Shown: one piece after another, positions 41,942 to 51,981 of the stretch
How positions within the stretch are numbered: position 1 is the first letter of the stretch
How the letters are laid out: each line of letters begins with the position of its first letter
Notes under the pieces: model-generated
The model's input: only the letters and a program-made list of their open reading frames with translations
Told to the model about the DNA's origin: nothing
Databases searched by the model: none
Made by a program: the position numbers and the translations under genes
Assembly: GCA_964016415.1 (NCBI GenBank)
Contig: OZ024666.1
Location: 3,329,310 to 3,393,309, forward strand
DNA length: 64,000 bases
Direction: 5' to 3'
Source: Erwinia sp.
Lineage (GTDB): Bacteria; Pseudomonadota; Gammaproteobacteria; Enterobacterales; Enterobacteriaceae

Positions 41942-42412
41942 TTAGCGAATGTGGGCCCCGACATACCCCAGTTGTCGCCATGCTTCATACACCACCACTG
42001 AGACAGCGTTGGAGAGATTCATGCTCCTGCTCTCCGCGCACATCGGGATGCGTATTTTTTGCTCTGCAGGTAAGTTATTCAAAATCTCTTCCGGTAATCC
42101 CCTGGTTTCAGGACCAAATAACAGATAATCATTGCCCTGATAGCTAACCGCACTGTGTGCAGGAGTGCCTTTTGTCGTTAAGGCGAACAGGTGTTCAGGT
42201 TGTTCTGTGGTGAGGAAATCACAGTAATTTTGATGGCGACGCACAGCTGCAAATTCGTGGTAATCGAGCCCTGCCCGGCGCAGACGTTTATCATCCCATG
42301 CAAAACCGAGTGGTTCAATCAGGTGTAAACGGCAGCCTGTATTGGCGCAGAGACGGATGATGTTTCCGGTATTCGGCGGGATTTCAGGTTCAAACAGGAC
42401 GATATTTAACAT
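41942..42412 (-). CDS. trmL: tRNA (cytidine(34)-2'-O)-methyltransferase TrmL
   Basis: 156-residue SPOUT-fold enzyme that 2'-O-methylates the wobble base of tRNA-Leu isoacceptors. Motifs: [35 protein letters not shown] (SAM-binding knot) and [20 protein letters not shown]. Convergent with cysE, 11 bases between stops, as in E. coli. Confidence 0.96.
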   Translation of the reverse strand: MLNIVLFEPEIPPNTGNIIRLCANTGCRLHLIEPLGFAWDDKRLRRAGLDYHEFAAVRRHQNYCDFLTTEQPEHLFALTTKGTPAHSAVSYQGNDYLLFGPETRGLPEEILNNLPAEQKIRIPMCAESRSMNLSNAVSVVVYEAWRQLGYVGAHIR

Positions 42413-42467
42413 AAGCTTTAATTTTCACTGAGCAGGGCTCAGAGCATAGCAAAATATCGCTCCGGTA

Positions 42468-43847
42468 TCAGTCTTTACTGCTGATATAAAGTGGCAGCCA
42501 GAGTGTCAGACGTAAACCACCTAACGGACTGTCGCTGGCTTTTACCCAGCCATGATGTTGTTGCAATGCCGTATCGACAATCGCCAGCCCGAGCCCGGTG
42601 CCACCAGATTCACGATCCCGCGCCTCATCAGTGCGGTAGAAGGGGCGGAAAATGTGTTCACGATCTTCTTCACTGATGCCAGGCCCGTCATCATCAACAT
42701 GAATAGTTATGCCACTGTTATCGACTGAAAAACTGACCATTATGTGCGAGTGCGAATAACGCAGGGCATTACGGACGATGTTTTCCAGCGCACTCTCAAG
42801 CGCGGCCGGATTACCATATAATGGCCATGGGCCTGGTGGATAGGGTACTTCCAGCGTTTTTCCCATTTGTTCAGCTTCAAAACGGGCATCATCAAGCACA
42901 CCTGACCAGAGATGATTCGCTTTTATCGCTTCGCTCACTAATGCGTTGTTGTGCTGGGTACGCGACAGTACCAACAGATCATTGATCATACCGTCAAGTC
43001 GCTGAGCTTCCATTTCAATACGTTCCAGCTCTTTTGTTTCGCCCTGACGGCGTCGCATCAGTGCTGTTGCTAATTGTAATCGGGTGAGTGGAGTTCTTAG
43101 CTCGTGAGAGATATCAGAAAGCAGCCGCTGTTGCGCGGTCATCATTTTTTCCAGCGCACTGACCATCTGGTTAAAGCTGGCTCCGGCAGCAATGAACTCT
43201 TGCGTACCTTTTTCCAGTTCAGGATGTTGACGTAAGTTACCTGCGGCGACTTCATCGGCGGCATATTTTAATTTCCTTGCCGGTTTCGCCAGACTCCATG
43301 CCAACCATAACAGCAGGGGGGAGCTGATTAACATGGTCACGATTAATAATAAAAACGGCCTGTCAAACAGCAGGTTGATAAAATCGAATTGAGAATTATT
43401 CGCCGGACGAATCAAATACAGCTGATAGCTGTCATCACTGTCACGTACAGCAAAAGGCCCCAGCAATTCGAGGCGCCCGTATTTCTTCTTTTGTGGTTCT
43501 TCTGCGTTATCAGCGAGGCCGATAAAATTGCGAATCACCTGCATTTCACTATGTTGGGCGCCAATAACCCGCCCTTCGCTGGTCACCAGTAATAAACGCT
43601 GGCCGGGCGGTGCCCACTTATCAATTGCCCGCAACAAACGCCGCCACCACATCAGGTCATTCGGCGGGTCCTGACTTAATTCAGCTTCGATATGCTGTTC
43701 AAGCATAGTCCCTTGCCGTTGCTCACTGTCGAGCAACGGCGTTATCTGGCGCGTATCCAGTTTTGGCAGCATCAGTACCAGCAGTAGCACCAATGCCAGC
43801 GTCAGCCAGAAAATGGCAAAGATACGCGTGGTCAGACTGGATATCAT
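42468..43847 (-). CDS. cpxA: Envelope stress sensor kinase CpxA
   Basis: Inner-membrane histidine kinase of the Cpx response to misfolded envelope proteins. 459 residues: TM1 (IFAIFWLTLALVLLLVLMLP), a periplasmic sensor of about 130 residues, TM2 (FLLLIVTMLISSPLLLWLAW), HAMP, H-box SDISHELRTPLTRLQLATAL, N-box ENIVRNALRYS, and G-boxes DDDGPGIS and GGTGLGLAIV. It overlaps cpxR by 4 bases (ATGA). Confidence 0.96.
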   Translation of the reverse strand: MISSLTTRIFAIFWLTLALVLLLVLMLPKLDTRQITPLLDSEQRQGTMLEQHIEAELSQDPPNDLMWWRRLLRAIDKWAPPGQRLLLVTSEGRVIGAQHSEMQVIRNFIGLADNAEEPQKKKYGRLELLGPFAVRDSDDSYQLYLIRPANNSQFDFINLLFDRPFLLLIVTMLISSPLLLWLAWSLAKPARKLKYAADEVAAGNLRQHPELEKGTQEFIAAGASFNQMVSALEKMMTAQQRLLSDISHELRTPLTRLQLATALMRRRQGETKELERIEMEAQRLDGMINDLLVLSRTQHNNALVSEAIKANHLWSGVLDDARFEAEQMGKTLEVPYPPGPWPLYGNPAALESALENIVRNALRYSHSHIMVSFSVDNSGITIHVDDDGPGISEEDREHIFRPFYRTDEARDRESGGTGLGLAIVDTALQQHHGWVKASDSPLGGLRLTLWLPLYISSKD

Positions 43848-44542
43848 GTTGCAGAGACCATCAGGTAACCGCGTCCTCGCAATGTTTTAAACCACGGATG
43901 ACCATCCAGCCGATCCGGTAATTTACGCCGGAGGTTTGAAATGTGCATATCAATGGCTCTGTCAAAGGGGGTAAGGCGTTTACCTAACACATCCTGACTC
44001 AATTGCTCACGTGAAACTACCTGACCAAGATGTTGCGCCAGTAAGTAGAGCAGCGTGAACTCCGTACCGGTCAGCTCCAGTACCTGACTGGCAAAAGTGG
44101 CCTCCTGCCTGCCAGGATTGAGGCGTAACTGGTCAACTTCCAGGGTGGGTGAATTGCCATCCTGCTGTTGCTGTTGTTCGCTCCAGTTGGAACGGCGTAA
44201 AATTGCCCTGATACGGGCAACCAGTTCACGGTCATTAAAGGGTTTCGGCAGATAATCATCTGCACCCAGCTCTAAACCGAGCACACGGTCAAGTTCACTG
44301 CCCCGGGCGGTTAGCATAATAACCGGTGTCTGGTACTGCTGGCGCAACTCTTTCAGGGTATCGATACCGTTCTTTTTCGGCATCATAACGTCAAGAAGAA
44401 GTAAATCAATACTGTCATCGAGCTGGGCCAGCGCCTGTTCACCATCGGCTGCAAGGATCACTTCAAATCCTTCCATTTCTAACAGTTCTTTCAATAGCGA
44501 AGTCAATTCGCGATCGTCATCAACCAACAGAATTTTGTTCAT
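43844..44542 (-). CDS. cpxR: Response regulator CpxR
   Basis: 232-residue OmpR-family regulator. The receiver domain has the acidic pocket (LLVDDDRELTSLL), phospho-acceptor aspartate in IDLLLLDVMMPKKNGIDTL and conserved lysine in YLPKPFNDREL. The C-terminal winged helix shows SREQLSQDVLGKRLTPFDRA then IDMHISNLRRKLP. It is divergent from cpxP, with a CpxR box in the shared 149-base region, so it probably autoregulates its own operon and activates cpxP. Confidence 0.97.
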   Translation of the reverse strand: MNKILLVDDDRELTSLLKELLEMEGFEVILAADGEQALAQLDDSIDLLLLDVMMPKKNGIDTLKELRQQYQTPVIMLTARGSELDRVLGLELGADDYLPKPFNDRELVARIRAILRRSNWSEQQQQQDGNSPTLEVDQLRLNPGRQEATFASQVLELTGTEFTLLYLLAQHLGQVVSREQLSQDVLGKRLTPFDRAIDMHISNLRRKLPDRLDGHPWFKTLRGRGYLMVSAT

Positions 44543-44597
44543 TTTGTGTTGCCCTCCACAGGCAAAATACCTTGAAAGAATGTTGTCAATCCATGAC

Positions 44598-44612
44598 TTT
44601 ACGTAGTTTTAC
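44598..44612 (-). promoter_or_regulatory. CpxR box between cpxR and cpxP
   Basis: On the minus strand GTAAA-ACTAC-GTAAA, a perfect match to the tandem CpxR consensus GTAAA-N5-GTAAA. A cpxP -10 candidate, TACACT, lies at 44644-44649 with no good -35, as expected for an activator-dependent promoter. Confidence 0.88.
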
Positions 44613-44691
44613 AACGTCTGACGCTAGTTTGCAGCTGGAACCCTACACTGCATGGCATCGAATAACGTTAATGAAACAGTGGAGGCAAGCA

Positions 44692-45213
44692 GTGCGTAAG
44701 ATTATCACCGTTGCGGTTCTCCCGGCACTGGTATTCATTGTCTCAGTCGTTCATTCAACTGCCTCTATTGCTACTGATATGATAGCGCGTGATAGTACAA
44801 TGCTACAGAGTATGGCGCATATTCCTCAGTTACACATGTTTGATGGTATCACGCTCACCGAATTGCAACGGCAGCAATTGCGTGATTTGATGCAGCAGAC
44901 CCGAAGAGTCGCACCTGCGATCAATGTTGAGGACGCTGAAAAACTGCATATGTTGATTATCGCCGACAACTTCGATAAAGCGGCTTACCGTAAAATACTC
45001 GATCGTATTGCAGCGACTGAGTTAAATCAGCAAGTTGAGATGGCTCATGTCCGTAATCAAATGTATCAACTATTAACCCCGGCACAGCAGCAGCTACTGA
45101 ACAATAATCATCAGCGTCGTATGGATACATTACGTGCTATCCAACAAAAACAGAGTTCGCCATTCCTTTCAGAAAGACGCCAGCTTGTCACAGAAGCTGG
45201 AGCTCATGAGTGA
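44692..45213 (+). CDS. cpxP: Periplasmic Cpx regulator CpxP
   Basis: 173-residue periplasmic repressor of CpxA and adaptor for DegP. The frame is open from 44572, but GGAGG at 44681-44685 and the signal peptide of the E. coli protein point to GTG 44692 (VRKIITVAVLPALVFIVSVV, cleaved after HSTASIA or nearby). The spy/CpxP-type LTxxQ motifs are both present: GITLTELQRQQLRDLMQQ and LLTPAQQQLLNN. MFDGITLTE and VEMAHVRNQMYQLL are close to E. coli. Its 3' end and UTR carry the CpxQ-like sRNA. Confidence 0.92.
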   Translation: MRKIITVAVLPALVFIVSVVHSTASIATDMIARDSTMLQSMAHIPQLHMFDGITLTELQRQQLRDLMQQTRRVAPAINVEDAEKLHMLIIADNFDKAAYRKILDRIAATELNQQVEMAHVRNQMYQLLTPAQQQLLNNNHQRRMDTLRAIQQKQSSPFLSERRQLVTEAGAHE

Positions 45214-45268
45214 TATTCCTTGCCATAGACGCCTTATTGTCTTACCGCCTTTGTGGCGGTTTTTTTTT
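45214..45268 (+). ncRNA. cpxQ: CpxQ-like sRNA from the cpxP 3' UTR
   Basis: Right after the cpxP stop comes ATTCCTTGCCATAGAC, nearly the same as the conserved 5' part of E. coli and Salmonella CpxQ, an Hfq-binding sRNA cut from cpxP mRNA by RNase E that represses envelope protein mRNAs. It ends in an intrinsic terminator: ACCGCC (45244-45249), loop TTTGT, GGCGGT (45255-45260) and a run of eight T. The assignment rests on position, seed text and terminator; processing was not tested. Confidence 0.82.
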
Positions 45269-45421
45269 GCGTGGTTGAGTTATCCCTGCTCTGCCTTTGC
45301 CGATAATTAACGTGTAGCCTGATATGATGAGTATGTTGATAAACGAATCGGGTGCGTTGATGGCAGGATAACTCGCCATGCTCACTCTGTTGACTCGTCG
45401 TCTGTCTGAAGGGTTTTCTGT

Positions 45422-46312
45422 ATGAACATTAGTTATGCCAAGTGGGTTACCCGTGCGGCCTTCAGCGCAACCATGCTGGCCGTCATACTGCTGGTGGTTA
45501 AAATTTTTGCCTGGTGGTATACCGGGTCAGTGAGCCTGCTGGCAGCACTGGTCGATTCATTGGTCGATATGGCGGCCTCACTAACAAATTTGCTGGTTGT
45601 TCGCTATGCACTGCGCCCGGCTGATGCCGGGCACACTTTTGGTCATGGTAAAGCAGAGTCTCTGGCCGCACTGGCACAGAGTATGTTTATTTCAGGCTCT
45701 GCTTTATTTTTGTTTCTTACCGGAATACAACATCTGGCATCACCAGAGGCGATGAGAGCGCCACTGGTTGGTATGGTCGTGACACTGCTCGCGCTCTTCT
45801 CCACACTGGTTCTGGTCACTTTTCAGCGTTGGGTAGTAAAAAAGACAAAAAGTCAGGCAATTCGTGCAGATATGCTGCATTATCAGTCAGATGTAGTGAT
45901 GAATAGCGCGATTCTGCTGGCACTCGGATTGAGCTGGTATGGTATTCAGCGTGCTGATGCGTTGTTTGCGTTAGGCATTGGCGTATGGATACTCTACAGT
46001 GCCTTACGCATGGGATATGATGCTGTTCAGTCGCTGCTGGATAGAGCGTTACCCGCACATGAACAACAGGCTATTATTGATACAATAGTTGGGTGGCCTG
46101 GCGTACAGGGTGTACATGATATACGGACGCGTCAGTCAGGCCCGATCAGATTTATTCAGCTTCATCTTGAATTAGAAGATGAACTGCCCCTCTGGCGGGC
46201 ACATCGCATTGCGGATGACGTCGAAAAAGCTTTACTGGCACAATTTCCTTTATCTGAGGTGATCATTCACCAGGATCCCTGCTCTGTTGTGCATAAGGGA
46301 AAGACAGTTTAG
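45422..46312 (+). CDS. fieF: Cation-efflux pump FieF (YiiP)
   Basis: 296-residue CDF-family inner-membrane Zn2+/Fe2+:proton antiporter. The transport-site aspartates D45 and D49 are in [11 protein letters not shown], and the second pair is in [13 protein letters not shown] (His and Asp). Six membrane helices precede the C-terminal cytoplasmic metal-binding domain ([26 protein letters not shown]). Located between cpxP and pfkA as in E. coli. Confidence 0.95.
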   Translation: MNISYAKWVTRAAFSATMLAVILLVVKIFAWWYTGSVSLLAALVDSLVDMAASLTNLLVVRYALRPADAGHTFGHGKAESLAALAQSMFISGSALFLFLTGIQHLASPEAMRAPLVGMVVTLLALFSTLVLVTFQRWVVKKTKSQAIRADMLHYQSDVVMNSAILLALGLSWYGIQRADALFALGIGVWILYSALRMGYDAVQSLLDRALPAHEQQAIIDTIVGWPGVQGVHDIRTRQSGPIRFIQLHLELEDELPLWRAHRIADDVEKALLAQFPLSEVIIHQDPCSVVHKGKTV

Positions 46313-46527
46313 TTGATTAATAGTCATTAAAATCATGGCATTAGTTTTCATGGCATGATAAATATTCTCTAAAGTACTATTTTGCCAGGAGTTGAGTGAC
46401 CTGCATCAATTTCGTCATCAGGGTTTGATATAGTATTGTCACTCAAAATCGGTGCGATCGGCCAACGGTGTCGACCCACTCTGGCGTGCAGAATTCACTG
46501 TTTGCGTTAACAAGTTCAGAGGTTGTT

Positions 46528-47490
46528 ATGATAAAAAAAATTGGTGTACTGACCAGTGGTGGTGACGCGCCCGGTATGAACGCGGCCATCAGAGGCGTTG
46601 TCCGTTCTGCACTGAGTGAAGGGCTTGAGGTTTTTGGTGTTTATGATGGCTATCTGGGGTTGTATGAAGATCGGATGGTTAATCTGGATCGCTATAGTGT
46701 CTCAGATATGATTAACCGAGGTGGAACATTTTTAGGTTCTGCGCGTTTTCCTGAGTTCCGTGAAGAGTCCGTTCGTGCTGTTGCCATCGAAAATATGAAG
46801 CGTCGTGGTCTGGATGCATTGGTGGTGATTGGTGGTGATGGCTCTTACATGGGAGCAAAACGGTTAACAGAAATGGGTTTCCCTTGTATCGGTTTACCGG
46901 GCACTATCGATAATGATGTAGCAGGTACGGATTACACAATAGGCTATTTCACGGCATTAGAAACCGTGGTGGAAGCGATTGATCGCCTGCGGGATACTTC
47001 TTCCTCACACCAGCGTATTTCCATTGTGGAAGTGATGGGGCGTTATTGCGGTGATTTAACACTGGCTGCCGCAATTGCCGGAGGGTGTGAGTTCATCGTT
47101 TTGCCGGAAATTCCTTACACACGCGATGAGTTGGTCGGGGAGATTAAAGCCGGTATTGCCAAAGGCAAAAAGCATGCAATTGTGGCTATTACTGAACACA
47201 TTTGCGACATCAATGAGCTGGCAAAATACATTGAAGTCCAGACGGGGCGTGAAACGCGTGCCACGGTGCTGGGACACATACAGCGTGGTGGTGCACCTGT
47301 CGCCTATGACCGAATTCTTGCCTCGCGCATGGGAGCTTACTCTATTGAACTGTTACTGCAGGGATATGGCGGGCGTTGTGTAGGTATTCAGAATGATAAA
47401 ATGGTTCATCACGATATTATCGATGCGATTGAAAATATGAAGCGGCCTTTCAAAGAAGACTGGCTGGAAACGGCGAAAAAACTTTATTGA
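46528..47490 (+). CDS. pfkA: ATP-dependent 6-phosphofructokinase I
   Basis: Phosphorylates fructose-6-phosphate in glycolysis. 320 residues, the E. coli length: ATP-binding [20 protein letters not shown], substrate site [20 protein letters not shown] with catalytic Asp, [11 protein letters not shown], and [20 protein letters not shown]. The frame is open to 46468, but AGAGG before ATG 46528 ([12 protein letters not shown]) fixes the start. Ends in a strong terminator. Confidence 0.97.
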   Translation: MIKKIGVLTSGGDAPGMNAAIRGVVRSALSEGLEVFGVYDGYLGLYEDRMVNLDRYSVSDMINRGGTFLGSARFPEFREESVRAVAIENMKRRGLDALVVIGGDGSYMGAKRLTEMGFPCIGLPGTIDNDVAGTDYTIGYFTALETVVEAIDRLRDTSSSHQRISIVEVMGRYCGDLTLAAAIAGGCEFIVLPEIPYTRDELVGEIKAGIAKGKKHAIVAITEHICDINELAKYIEVQTGRETRATVLGHIQRGGAPVAYDRILASRMGAYSIELLLQGYGGRCVGIQNDKMVHHDIIDAIENMKRPFKEDWLETAKKLY

Positions 47491-47510
47491 TCGACATTCA
47501 TCTCTGCTGT

Positions 47511-47542
47511 AAAAAAAGACGCAGCAAAACTGCGTCTTTTTT
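47511..47542 (+). terminator. Intrinsic terminator of pfkA
   Basis: AAAAAAGACGCAG, loop CAAAA, CTGCGTCTTTTTT: a long perfect stem with A-tract and U-tract, usable on both strands. Confidence 0.92.
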
Positions 47543-47639
47543 ATTCCTATAAGTTATTACTCTTCTTTTTTAATTCTTTAATTATCTGAAAAATTTATGC
47601 GAGTCTCACGGGTAGTCTATATCTATCGGAGAGTACGCA

Positions 47640-48632
47640 ATGAAAAAATGGTCTGCGGGTCTGGCACTGTTACTGTTATCTGCCGGCGGTTTTGCGAAAG
47701 AGATAACCTTATTGAATGTCTCTTATGACCCGACACGCGAGCTTTATGAGCAATACAATGCTGCATTCAGTGCTCATTATAAACAACAAACTGGCGATGA
47801 TGTTGTGATTCGTCAGTCACATGGTGGGTCAGCAAAACAGGCTACATCGGTGATTAATGGTATTCGTGCGGATGTTGTCACATTGGCACTGGCTCCTGAT
47901 ATTGATGCAATAGCAGACAGGGGACGCATTGATAAGCAGTGGATTAAGCGTCTTCCTGATAACTCTGCACCTTACACTTCAACCATTGTTTTTCTGATGC
48001 GCAAAGGAAATCCAAAACAGATTCATGACTGGTCTGATTTAATTAAACCCGGTGTTGCTGTTGTGACGCCTAATCCGAAAACCTCTGGTGGGGCACGCTG
48101 GAACTATCTGGCTGCATGGGGCTGGGCACTGGATAACTATAAAGGGGACAAAGCCCAGGCACAAAACTACATTCGTGCTTTATTTAACAATGTGGCGGTG
48201 CAGGACTCTGGTGCTCGCGGGGCAACAACCACGTTCGTTGAACGCGGGATTGGTGATGTGCTGATTGCCTGGGAAAATGAGGCCTATCTTGCAGTCAATA
48301 AGTTGGGTAAGGATCAGTTTGAAATTATCACTCCCAGCGAATCTATCCTGGCAGAGCCTACTGTCGCCGTAGTAGATAAAGTGGTGGAAGAGCAGGGGAC
48401 GAGGAAAGTCGCTGAAGCTTATTTGAATTATCTTTATTCACCACAGGGACAGGATATTGTTGCGCAAAACTACTATCGTCCCCGTGATGCAGCGGTAGCG
48501 AAAAAATACGCTAATCAGTTTGCTAAAGTAAAACTGTTCACCATTGACGATGTGAAGTTTGGTGGATGGGCGGCAGCGCAGCAGACACATTTTGCTGAGG
48601 GCGGCACCTATGATCAGGCGATGAAACGCTAG
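47640..48632 (+). CDS. sbp: Sulfate-binding periplasmic protein
   Basis: 330-residue solute-binding protein of the CysTWA sulfate/thiosulfate importer. Signal peptide [19 protein letters not shown], then [60 protein letters not shown] and the sulfate-site segment [20 protein letters not shown]. In E. coli it is controlled by CysB under sulfur limitation; no site was identified here. It follows pfkA as in E. coli, while the next E. coli gene, cdh, is absent. Confidence 0.95.
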   Translation: MKKWSAGLALLLLSAGGFAKEITLLNVSYDPTRELYEQYNAAFSAHYKQQTGDDVVIRQSHGGSAKQATSVINGIRADVVTLALAPDIDAIADRGRIDKQWIKRLPDNSAPYTSTIVFLMRKGNPKQIHDWSDLIKPGVAVVTPNPKTSGGARWNYLAAWGWALDNYKGDKAQAQNYIRALFNNVAVQDSGARGATTTFVERGIGDVLIAWENEAYLAVNKLGKDQFEIITPSESILAEPTVAVVDKVVEEQGTRKVAEAYLNYLYSPQGQDIVAQNYYRPRDAAVAKKYANQFAKVKLFTIDDVKFGGWAAAQQTHFAEGGTYDQAMKR

Positions 48633-48644
48633 TGAGACTGAGAG

Positions 48645-48673
48645 GATTCACCAGCTTTTCAGGCTGGTGAATC
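48645..48673. terminator. Hairpin between convergent sbp and yhjD
   Basis: GATTCACCAGC (48645-48655), 7-nt loop, GCTGGTGAATC (48663-48673): perfect 11-bp stem between convergent genes, without a clear U-run. Confidence 0.6.
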
Positions 48674-48689
48674 GCATGAGTTATGTTGG

Positions 48690-49685
48690 TCAGCCGAGGG
48701 GTTTCTCTTCCTCTGAGTGGTCATCTTTATAGCAAGCTGTGGCAATCCATGCGGCACAAAACAGTGTCAAACGGGCAAAGAAATAGAAGAATGCCATCAA
48801 TCCGAGCACGGAGCCAAACGCCGCGCCTGAGGGGGAAGAAGCGAGCATAGGTAATGTATTAGTCATAATTGCTTTGATGATTTCAAAACCGATAGCCGCG
48901 AGTAGTGCTCCGCGCAATAAGGCTTTTTTGCGTGGTCGATGACGTGGCAGGCTCCAGAAGATCCATAAAAAGAGCAGGTAGTTGGCAAAAATAGAGATCG
49001 ACATTGCGATTAATGTCATCGCCGGGCGTAACCATTCGATCCCCTCAAGTCCGAGCATGCGCACAATGGTGGCCTGTGCGGCACCAGCAATCGAGGTCAG
49101 CGAGAGTGTGATGATTAATGCCAGAACTAACCCTGACAGTGAGAAAAAATCACGTAAATAACGCCAGTAAAACTTTTCATCATCCTGCTCTTTTCTCTCC
49201 CATACATCACGTGATTGCGCACGAACAGCTTCACGCAAGTTCCCCATCCAGCTGATTCCCGAATAGAGGGCAATCAACAACCCCGTGATCCCGACCGTAG
49301 TACGCTGCTGTACTGCAGTATTGACGGTGTTTTTCAGTGTGGCGGCTAAAGTAGGGTCATTAATGCTACTGACGATTTTATCGATTAATTCTGTCAGCAG
49401 ATCCTGGTTAGAAGCCAGGACAAAACCAACAGCAGCGAATGAAACCATCAAAATCGGGATCAGCGAAAGAAAGGAGAAATAGGTAATAGCAGCCCCAAAC
49501 TGGCTTCCTAACCGATCATTAAAACGTTCGACAGCGCGAATGAAATGGGCAACGGTGGGAATGGCCCTGAACCAGGTAACGAAACGAGAAACCCTGGTGA
49601 GTGATTTATCTACAGTTGCATTACCGGTTTTTAATCCATCCGGGATAAAAGATTTTTTTTCCTGCTGGTGTTGTTTATCCGTCAT
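48690..49685 (-). CDS. yhjD: Inner membrane protein YhjD (BrkB/YihY family)
   Basis: 331-residue membrane protein of the BrkB/YihY family with about six helices. The block RFNDRLGSQFGAAITYFSFL, LKNTVNTAVQQRTTVGITGL, SRDVWERKEQDDEKF and the C-terminal PSGAAFGSVLGLMAFFYFFA with RLTLFCAAWIATA follow E. coli YhjD closely. A YhjD mutation lets E. coli live without Kdo on its lipid A, so a lipid export role has been proposed. It is not at this locus in E. coli. Confidence 0.9.
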   Translation of the reverse strand: MTDKQHQQEKKSFIPDGLKTGNATVDKSLTRVSRFVTWFRAIPTVAHFIRAVERFNDRLGSQFGAAITYFSFLSLIPILMVSFAAVGFVLASNQDLLTELIDKIVSSINDPTLAATLKNTVNTAVQQRTTVGITGLLIALYSGISWMGNLREAVRAQSRDVWERKEQDDEKFYWRYLRDFFSLSGLVLALIITLSLTSIAGAAQATIVRMLGLEGIEWLRPAMTLIAMSISIFANYLLFLWIFWSLPRHRPRKKALLRGALLAAIGFEIIKAIMTNTLPMLASSPSGAAFGSVLGLMAFFYFFARLTLFCAAWIATACYKDDHSEEEKPLG

Positions 49686-49703
49686 AGCGTTGTTTGCTTA
49701 TCT

Positions 49704-51189
49704 TCATTTCGTGGATGAGGAAGGTTCTTCAGCCATACCCGGTGCAATGCCACTTAACTCACAGGCCAGTGCACCAGTACGCTCGATAGCATAAGTGTAG
49801 CGTGGATCGAGAGGATAGCAGCACGAGAGCCGTAGTGAGTTTTTGCAGCGATCACTTAAGGTATACAGAGAGCCGGGCATCAGACAAATTTTTTCAGCCA
49901 GTAAGCGGTGAAAAAGAAGAGTGCTATCTACCTGCCCCGGAAGCTCTATCCAGAACAAAAATCCACCATCCGGACGTGTGGCCTGAGTCCCGCGAGGGAA
50001 AAATCTGGCAATCATACCGCGCGTCTCTTCCAGTTGTCTGGCGTAACGACGTCGCAGTGTGCGCAGATGGTGGTCATAACCGCCTGATGCCAGGAAATGA
50101 GCCAGGGTTTCAGAAAGTAAATTTGATTCAGTGAGAGAAGAGACAGATTTTAATTGTGCAACACTTTTGCTGAAACGTCCCGCAGCGATCCAGCCCAGAT
50201 GGAAATCTGGTGCAACTGTTTTGGTGAAACTTGCTGCAATATAAGACCCATCCCTCCTGATCAAAGGCTTTGACCGCCGGAGAGAGCGGCCAGCAGAATT
50301 GTAATTCTCCATACAATCCATCTTCGATTGATGGAACCTGATAGTGAGTGACCATTGCAGCCAGCCGTTTTTTCTCAGCGAGCGGCATACTACAGCCGAG
50401 TGGATTTTGTACGGTCGGCATTGTAATGATGGCTTGCAGTCGTCGTTCACGCAACAGCAGCTCAAGCGCATCAAGCGCCAGTCCATTTTGTGGGTCGGTC
50501 GGGATTTCAACAATTTTCAGGCCAAGGGTGGCCATCAGAGGGAAGAGGTAAAAATAAGTCGGTGTTTCAACGCCAACGCAGTCGCCGGGAGTGGTGACGG
50601 TTCGCAGAGCAAGTTGTATGGCCTCCATGCAGCCATGTGTCAGGGTGACATCATCCGCCGTTAACTGAAGTCCAAGATCAAGTGCGCGCCGGGCAATTTC
50701 GCGGCGTAAACGGGGGCTGCCTGGTGGAAGCGCATACCGTCCAAGCAGTTCGGACTCACGGCGTAATAGCGATGCGATGATGCGCTGTAAACGTGCTGTC
50801 GGAAAAAAATCGCTGTGCTGCGGACAGGCAAGAGAAATATTAATGTAATCAGGATGTGTTTGTGCAGCAAAGACAGTTTCAATCAAATCGAGTTTTTCAT
50901 TGCTGGGGGTCCCTGCTGTCGTGGGATATTGTCGTGGCGATTGTAAGGCTGGTAGTCTGCCGCGCACGTAGTAACCCGATTATGGACGGGCCTAGATAAG
51001 TCCCTGATCTTCCAGCAGGCGGTAGGCGCTCAATACGGTATTAATACTCACCTGATAGTGACCTGCACAGCGTCGGACAGCCGGAAGCTGGCTGCCCGGC
51101 TGGAATGTACCTTGATGAATCAACTCGGTCAGCGTTTCAGCTAATTGCGAATAACGTGTCTCTTTAGGGGCCGGCATGGATACAATCAT
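49704..51189 (-). pseudogene. MocR/PdxR-type transcriptional regulator, multiply disrupted
   Basis: Reconstructed length is about 495 codons: an N-terminal GntR winged helix (YSQLAETLTELIHQGTFQPG, YQVSINTVLSAYRLLEDQG) joined to an aminotransferase-like domain (PQHSDFFPTARLQRIIAS, GCMEAIQLALRTVTTPGDCV, TMPTVQNPLG). Lesions: TAG at 50992-50994 and TAA at 50980-50982 in the linker, both in frame, and a one-base insertion near 50234 just before the PLP-binding lysine (expected SSFTKTVAPDF). The C-terminal third continues in a second frame (LGWIAAGRF, RPDGGFLFWIELP). It is divergent from a LysE-type gene, a typical regulator-target pair. Confidence 0.88.
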
Positions 51190-51319
51190 CTCCACAATCA
51201 ATGCATACAGTGATAAAAAAACTCAATTGTAACCATAACAATGTGTCATTTCTGCATCTGTAACTATATGTCGGGTGATCCTATCATGGCTGTCTGATTG
51301 GTTCACACAGGTATCAGTG

Positions 51320-51898
51320 ATGATTGACCCCTCTTTTTTCAGTTACGTTGCAGTGATGTCGATAACCCCGGGTCCTAATAACCTTCTGCTGGCGACATCC
51401 GGTGTACATTTTGGTTTACGTCGTACGCTACCGATGATGCTGGGTATTGTCACAGGATGAGGGGTACAGATCATCTTTGCCGGCTTATTACTCGATTTGC
51501 TATTAACATGGATGAGTGTTGTCAGAACGCCATTAATATTGCTGGGGTGCAGTTATCTGATCTGGTTATCGTGGAAAATATTATCTTCATCAGCCCCACA
51601 AATGCAGGAGAAAAAACGGCCGATGACGATTCTGGGGGCGATTGCCTTTCAGGCGGTGAACCCAAAAGCCTGGTTAATGGCGGTGAATGTTGTTGCTGTT
51701 TATGCCAGTAGCAGCTCTATTTTTGCTCTGTTTATTGCTTTTATGTTGCTTAATTTACCTTGTATCTTGCTCTGGGCAGTGTTGGGCGATCGTTTGGGAT
51801 ACTTTTTACAACAACCCGCAAAATTGCGCTTATTTAACGCCTTGATGGCGAGTTCGCTATGTATCACGGCGATCTGGATGTTGTCAGAAATAAAATGA
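51320..51898 (+). pseudogene. LysE/RhtB family amino-acid exporter, in-frame TGA
   Basis: One frame of 193 codons: [20 protein letters not shown] then [20 protein letters not shown] and LGIVTG, a TGA stop at 51458-51460, then GVQIIFAGLLLDLLLTW, FQAVNPKAWLMAVNVVAVYA and a last membrane helix. The N-terminal SITPGPNN motif and the middle NPKAW motif mark the LysE/RhtB family. The TGA (probably from TGG or GGA) removes all but the first segment. It is divergent from the broken MocR-type gene, which probably regulated it. Confidence 0.88.
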
Positions 51899-51921
51899 AT
51901 ATATTGCAGGCAGAGTATTCG

Positions 51922-51951
51922 CCGGATAGCCCAAACCGGGAGGCTATCCGG
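51922..51951. terminator. Hairpin between the LysE pseudogene and mqo
   Basis: CCGGATAGCC (51922-51931), 10-nt loop, GGCTATCCGG (51942-51951): perfect 10-bp stem between convergent genes, no U-run. Confidence 0.55.
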
Positions 51952-51981
51952 AGATGGATTCAGGCAATGGTAAAAGCAGGG

